DNA of 64,000 bases from Frigoribacterium faeni (lineage in GTDB: Bacteria; Actinomycetota; Actinomycetes; Actinomycetales; Microbacteriaceae). The DNA lies in NCBI RefSeq assembly GCF_007988805.1, contig NZ_BJUV01000001.1:124001-188000 (forward strand). Reading direction: 5' to 3'. The notes below the pieces were generated by a model. The model saw nothing but the letters and a program-made list of their open reading frames with translations, was not told the DNA's origin and did not search any database. The first letter of the stretch is position 1. The number at the start of each line of letters is the position of its first letter. The position numbers were made by a program, and so were the translations under genes. Positions 63,094 to 64,000 of this stretch are shown here, piece after piece.

Positions 63094-64000
63094 CTAGCTC
63101 AGGGGCTCGACAACAAGCCTTTCCACATCTCGGCTCGGACTCTTCGGATACTTGCGGGCCGAATGGATCGTGATACGGAAGCTCGTACGGAGGATTTCCC
63201 TCTGCCTCTCGATACCGAGCGACGCCCAAAACTCTGGCCATCCGGCCTCGTCTCCGTTGTCCGCTTGAGCCTCAGCCCACATCCGTTTCACCTCGGCGGC
63301 AAGGTCAGCGGAAGCTAGCTGTCCCCGCTCGCGAGCAATCGACTCCCCCACTTCCAACGAGAGCGCGTCGATCTCGGACAACTCGCGTCGGATGCGAGCC
63401 ATGTCGATGCCGGGCATCATGGCCAGTTCGGTGACTTGCGTACGTCGTGTAGATAGTTCTGCGGACTCGGACAGAAGCTTGCGGATCGTGTTCGACTCGT
63501 GAGCGGTGTCATGCGGCGTGCCTTGCGTAAGGAAGCGCCATCCGATCTCCTCAATGACGATGCTGTCCGCCACGTCTTTTCGGATGAAGACGTGGTTGCC
63601 GTTCGTGTTGCCACAGCGGTAGCCGCGCATCATTACGAGTGGTCCACCGCATTCACCACAGATTGCAATGTTGGACAGCAGGTGTTTGGCGACATTGCCC
63701 GGACTCGTGCGGCGGCTCGGATCAGCGAGAATCGCGCGTGCGGCCTCGGCATCCTCACGAGATACGAGTGGCGTGATGGCCGTCCCCTCAGTCACAACAC
63801 CCTGATGCTGCACCTGCCCGCCGTACGCCACCACGTTGATGAGGTCCCGCACACGGCGCGGTTCCCACCGGACCACCTTCGAGTTGGCCCGGGGCACCCC
63901 CTCGGCGTTCAGTTCCTTCGCGAGGCCGTAGACCGTGCCTCCGGACAGTATGTGCGCGAATGCCCGCCGTACGATGACGGCCTCTTCTTCGCGGGGCGTC
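63094..64000 (-). CDS. Large serine integrase, C-terminal part
   Basis: The gene begins beyond the window; the reading frame is open to the last base. Visible parts: the end of the recombinase domain (EEEAVIVRRAFAHILSGGTV, GLAKELNAEGVPRANS), the zinc ribbon with CGECGGPLV and RGYRCGNTNG, and a coiled-coil region (about 63300-63480 in DNA) before the C-terminus. The missing N-terminal part holds the catalytic serine. Large serine integrases cut at short attP/attB sites without a long core; this one should have acted at dprA. Confidence 0.92.
   Translation of the reverse strand, partial: TPREEEAVIVRRAFAHILSGGTVYGLAKELNAEGVPRANSKVVRWEPRRVRDLINVVAYGGQVQHQGVVTEGTAITPLVSREDAEAARAILADPSRRTSPGNVAKHLLSNIAICGECGGPLVMMRGYRCGNTNGNHVFIRKDVADSIVIEEIGWRFLTQGTPHDTAHESNTIRKLLSESAELSTRRTQVTELAMMPGIDMARIRRELSEIDALSLEVGESIARERGQLASADLAAEVKRMWAEAQADNGDEAGWPEFWASLGIERQREILRTSFRITIHSARKYPKSPSRDVERLVVEPLS

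Larger units (their letters stand above)
46350..64000. mobile_element. Siphovirus-type prophage, partial (continues past the window)
   Basis: AT-richer than the host, with continuous phage modules read leftward from terminase to lysis, a rightward primase and a large serine integrase at the right edge. The inside shows no host-type gene. About 17.7 kb is visible; the integrase N-terminal domain, and perhaps little else, remains outside. Confidence 0.95.

Noticed and set aside
62899-63318. 139-codon plus-strand frame opposite the integrase end
   Set aside because: No motif, and it overlaps the integrase coding region on the other strand.
1-64000. CRISPR arrays, insertion sequences, rRNA or tRNA genes
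   Set aside because: No spaced direct repeats, transposase frames or cloverleaf genes were seen apart from the tRNA-like part of the tmRNA.

Overview
The window is a high-GC actinobacterial chromosome segment. Gene order (aroA-rsgA-hisN; prfB-ftsE-ftsX-smpB-ssrA; rpsB-tsf-pyrH-frr-cdsA next to xerC-dprA), a tmRNA tag ending in RTDFALAA, polar-growth type coiled-coil proteins and GlgE/GlgB/GlgX glycogen enzymes fit the family Microbacteriaceae. The genus cannot be fixed from sequence alone; a Curtobacterium- or Frigoribacterium-like organism is a guess.

Positions 1 to about 46,350 are host DNA. In order they hold: the end of aroA with rsgA and hisN; a DHA2-type drug exporter and glutathione-independent formaldehyde dehydrogenase; a membrane-anchored nucleotide-sugar dehydratase/epimerase; the trans-translation and division block (ssrA, smpB, ftsX, ftsE, prfB); a cysteine desulfurase; glgX; a ybaK-like deacylase; a five-gene leftward operon (22,050 to 18,257) coding a SipW-type signal peptidase with four secreted proteins, three or four carrying SipW/TasA-type signal sequences; glgE-glgB; a thioredoxin-TPR chaperone with a membrane/lipoprotein partner; a long coiled-coil protein with 24 uninterrupted 11-residue repeats; an AI-2E family permease; a small hydrolase operon; a secreted transglycosylase-like protein; the translation block cdsA-frr-pyrH-tsf-rpsB; two accessory transporters (BCCT and sugar porter); an M23 peptidase; xerC; and a hexapeptide acyltransferase.

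At about 46,350 the dprA reading frame is interrupted in its Rossmann domain by a visibly AT-richer prophage that runs to the right edge and beyond. It is a compact siphovirus-type element read mostly leftward: large serine integrase (its start lies outside the window), two unknown genes, a rightward D5-type primase/helicase, an HNH pair, small and large terminase, portal, a protease-capsid fusion, connectors, major tail protein, a tail chaperone pair joined by a -1 frameshift, tape measure, two tail-tip proteins, a small tail protein, an M15 peptidase endolysin and a holin-like protein that sits next to the left attachment junction. No lysogeny repressor is visible in the part shown.

The least ordinary features are: (1) the SipW-type operon bounded by two copies of a 120-bp promoter-like element; (2) a predicted kissing-loop leader RNA between a consensus promoter and the phage primase; (3) the 24-hendecad cytoskeleton-like protein; (4) a classic A AAA AAC slippery site in the tail chaperone gene; (5) an RsgA without its usual zinc knuckle; and (6) a 9-base motif (GGAGGCGCG) strongly over-represented in host DNA and used to build intergenic hairpins.
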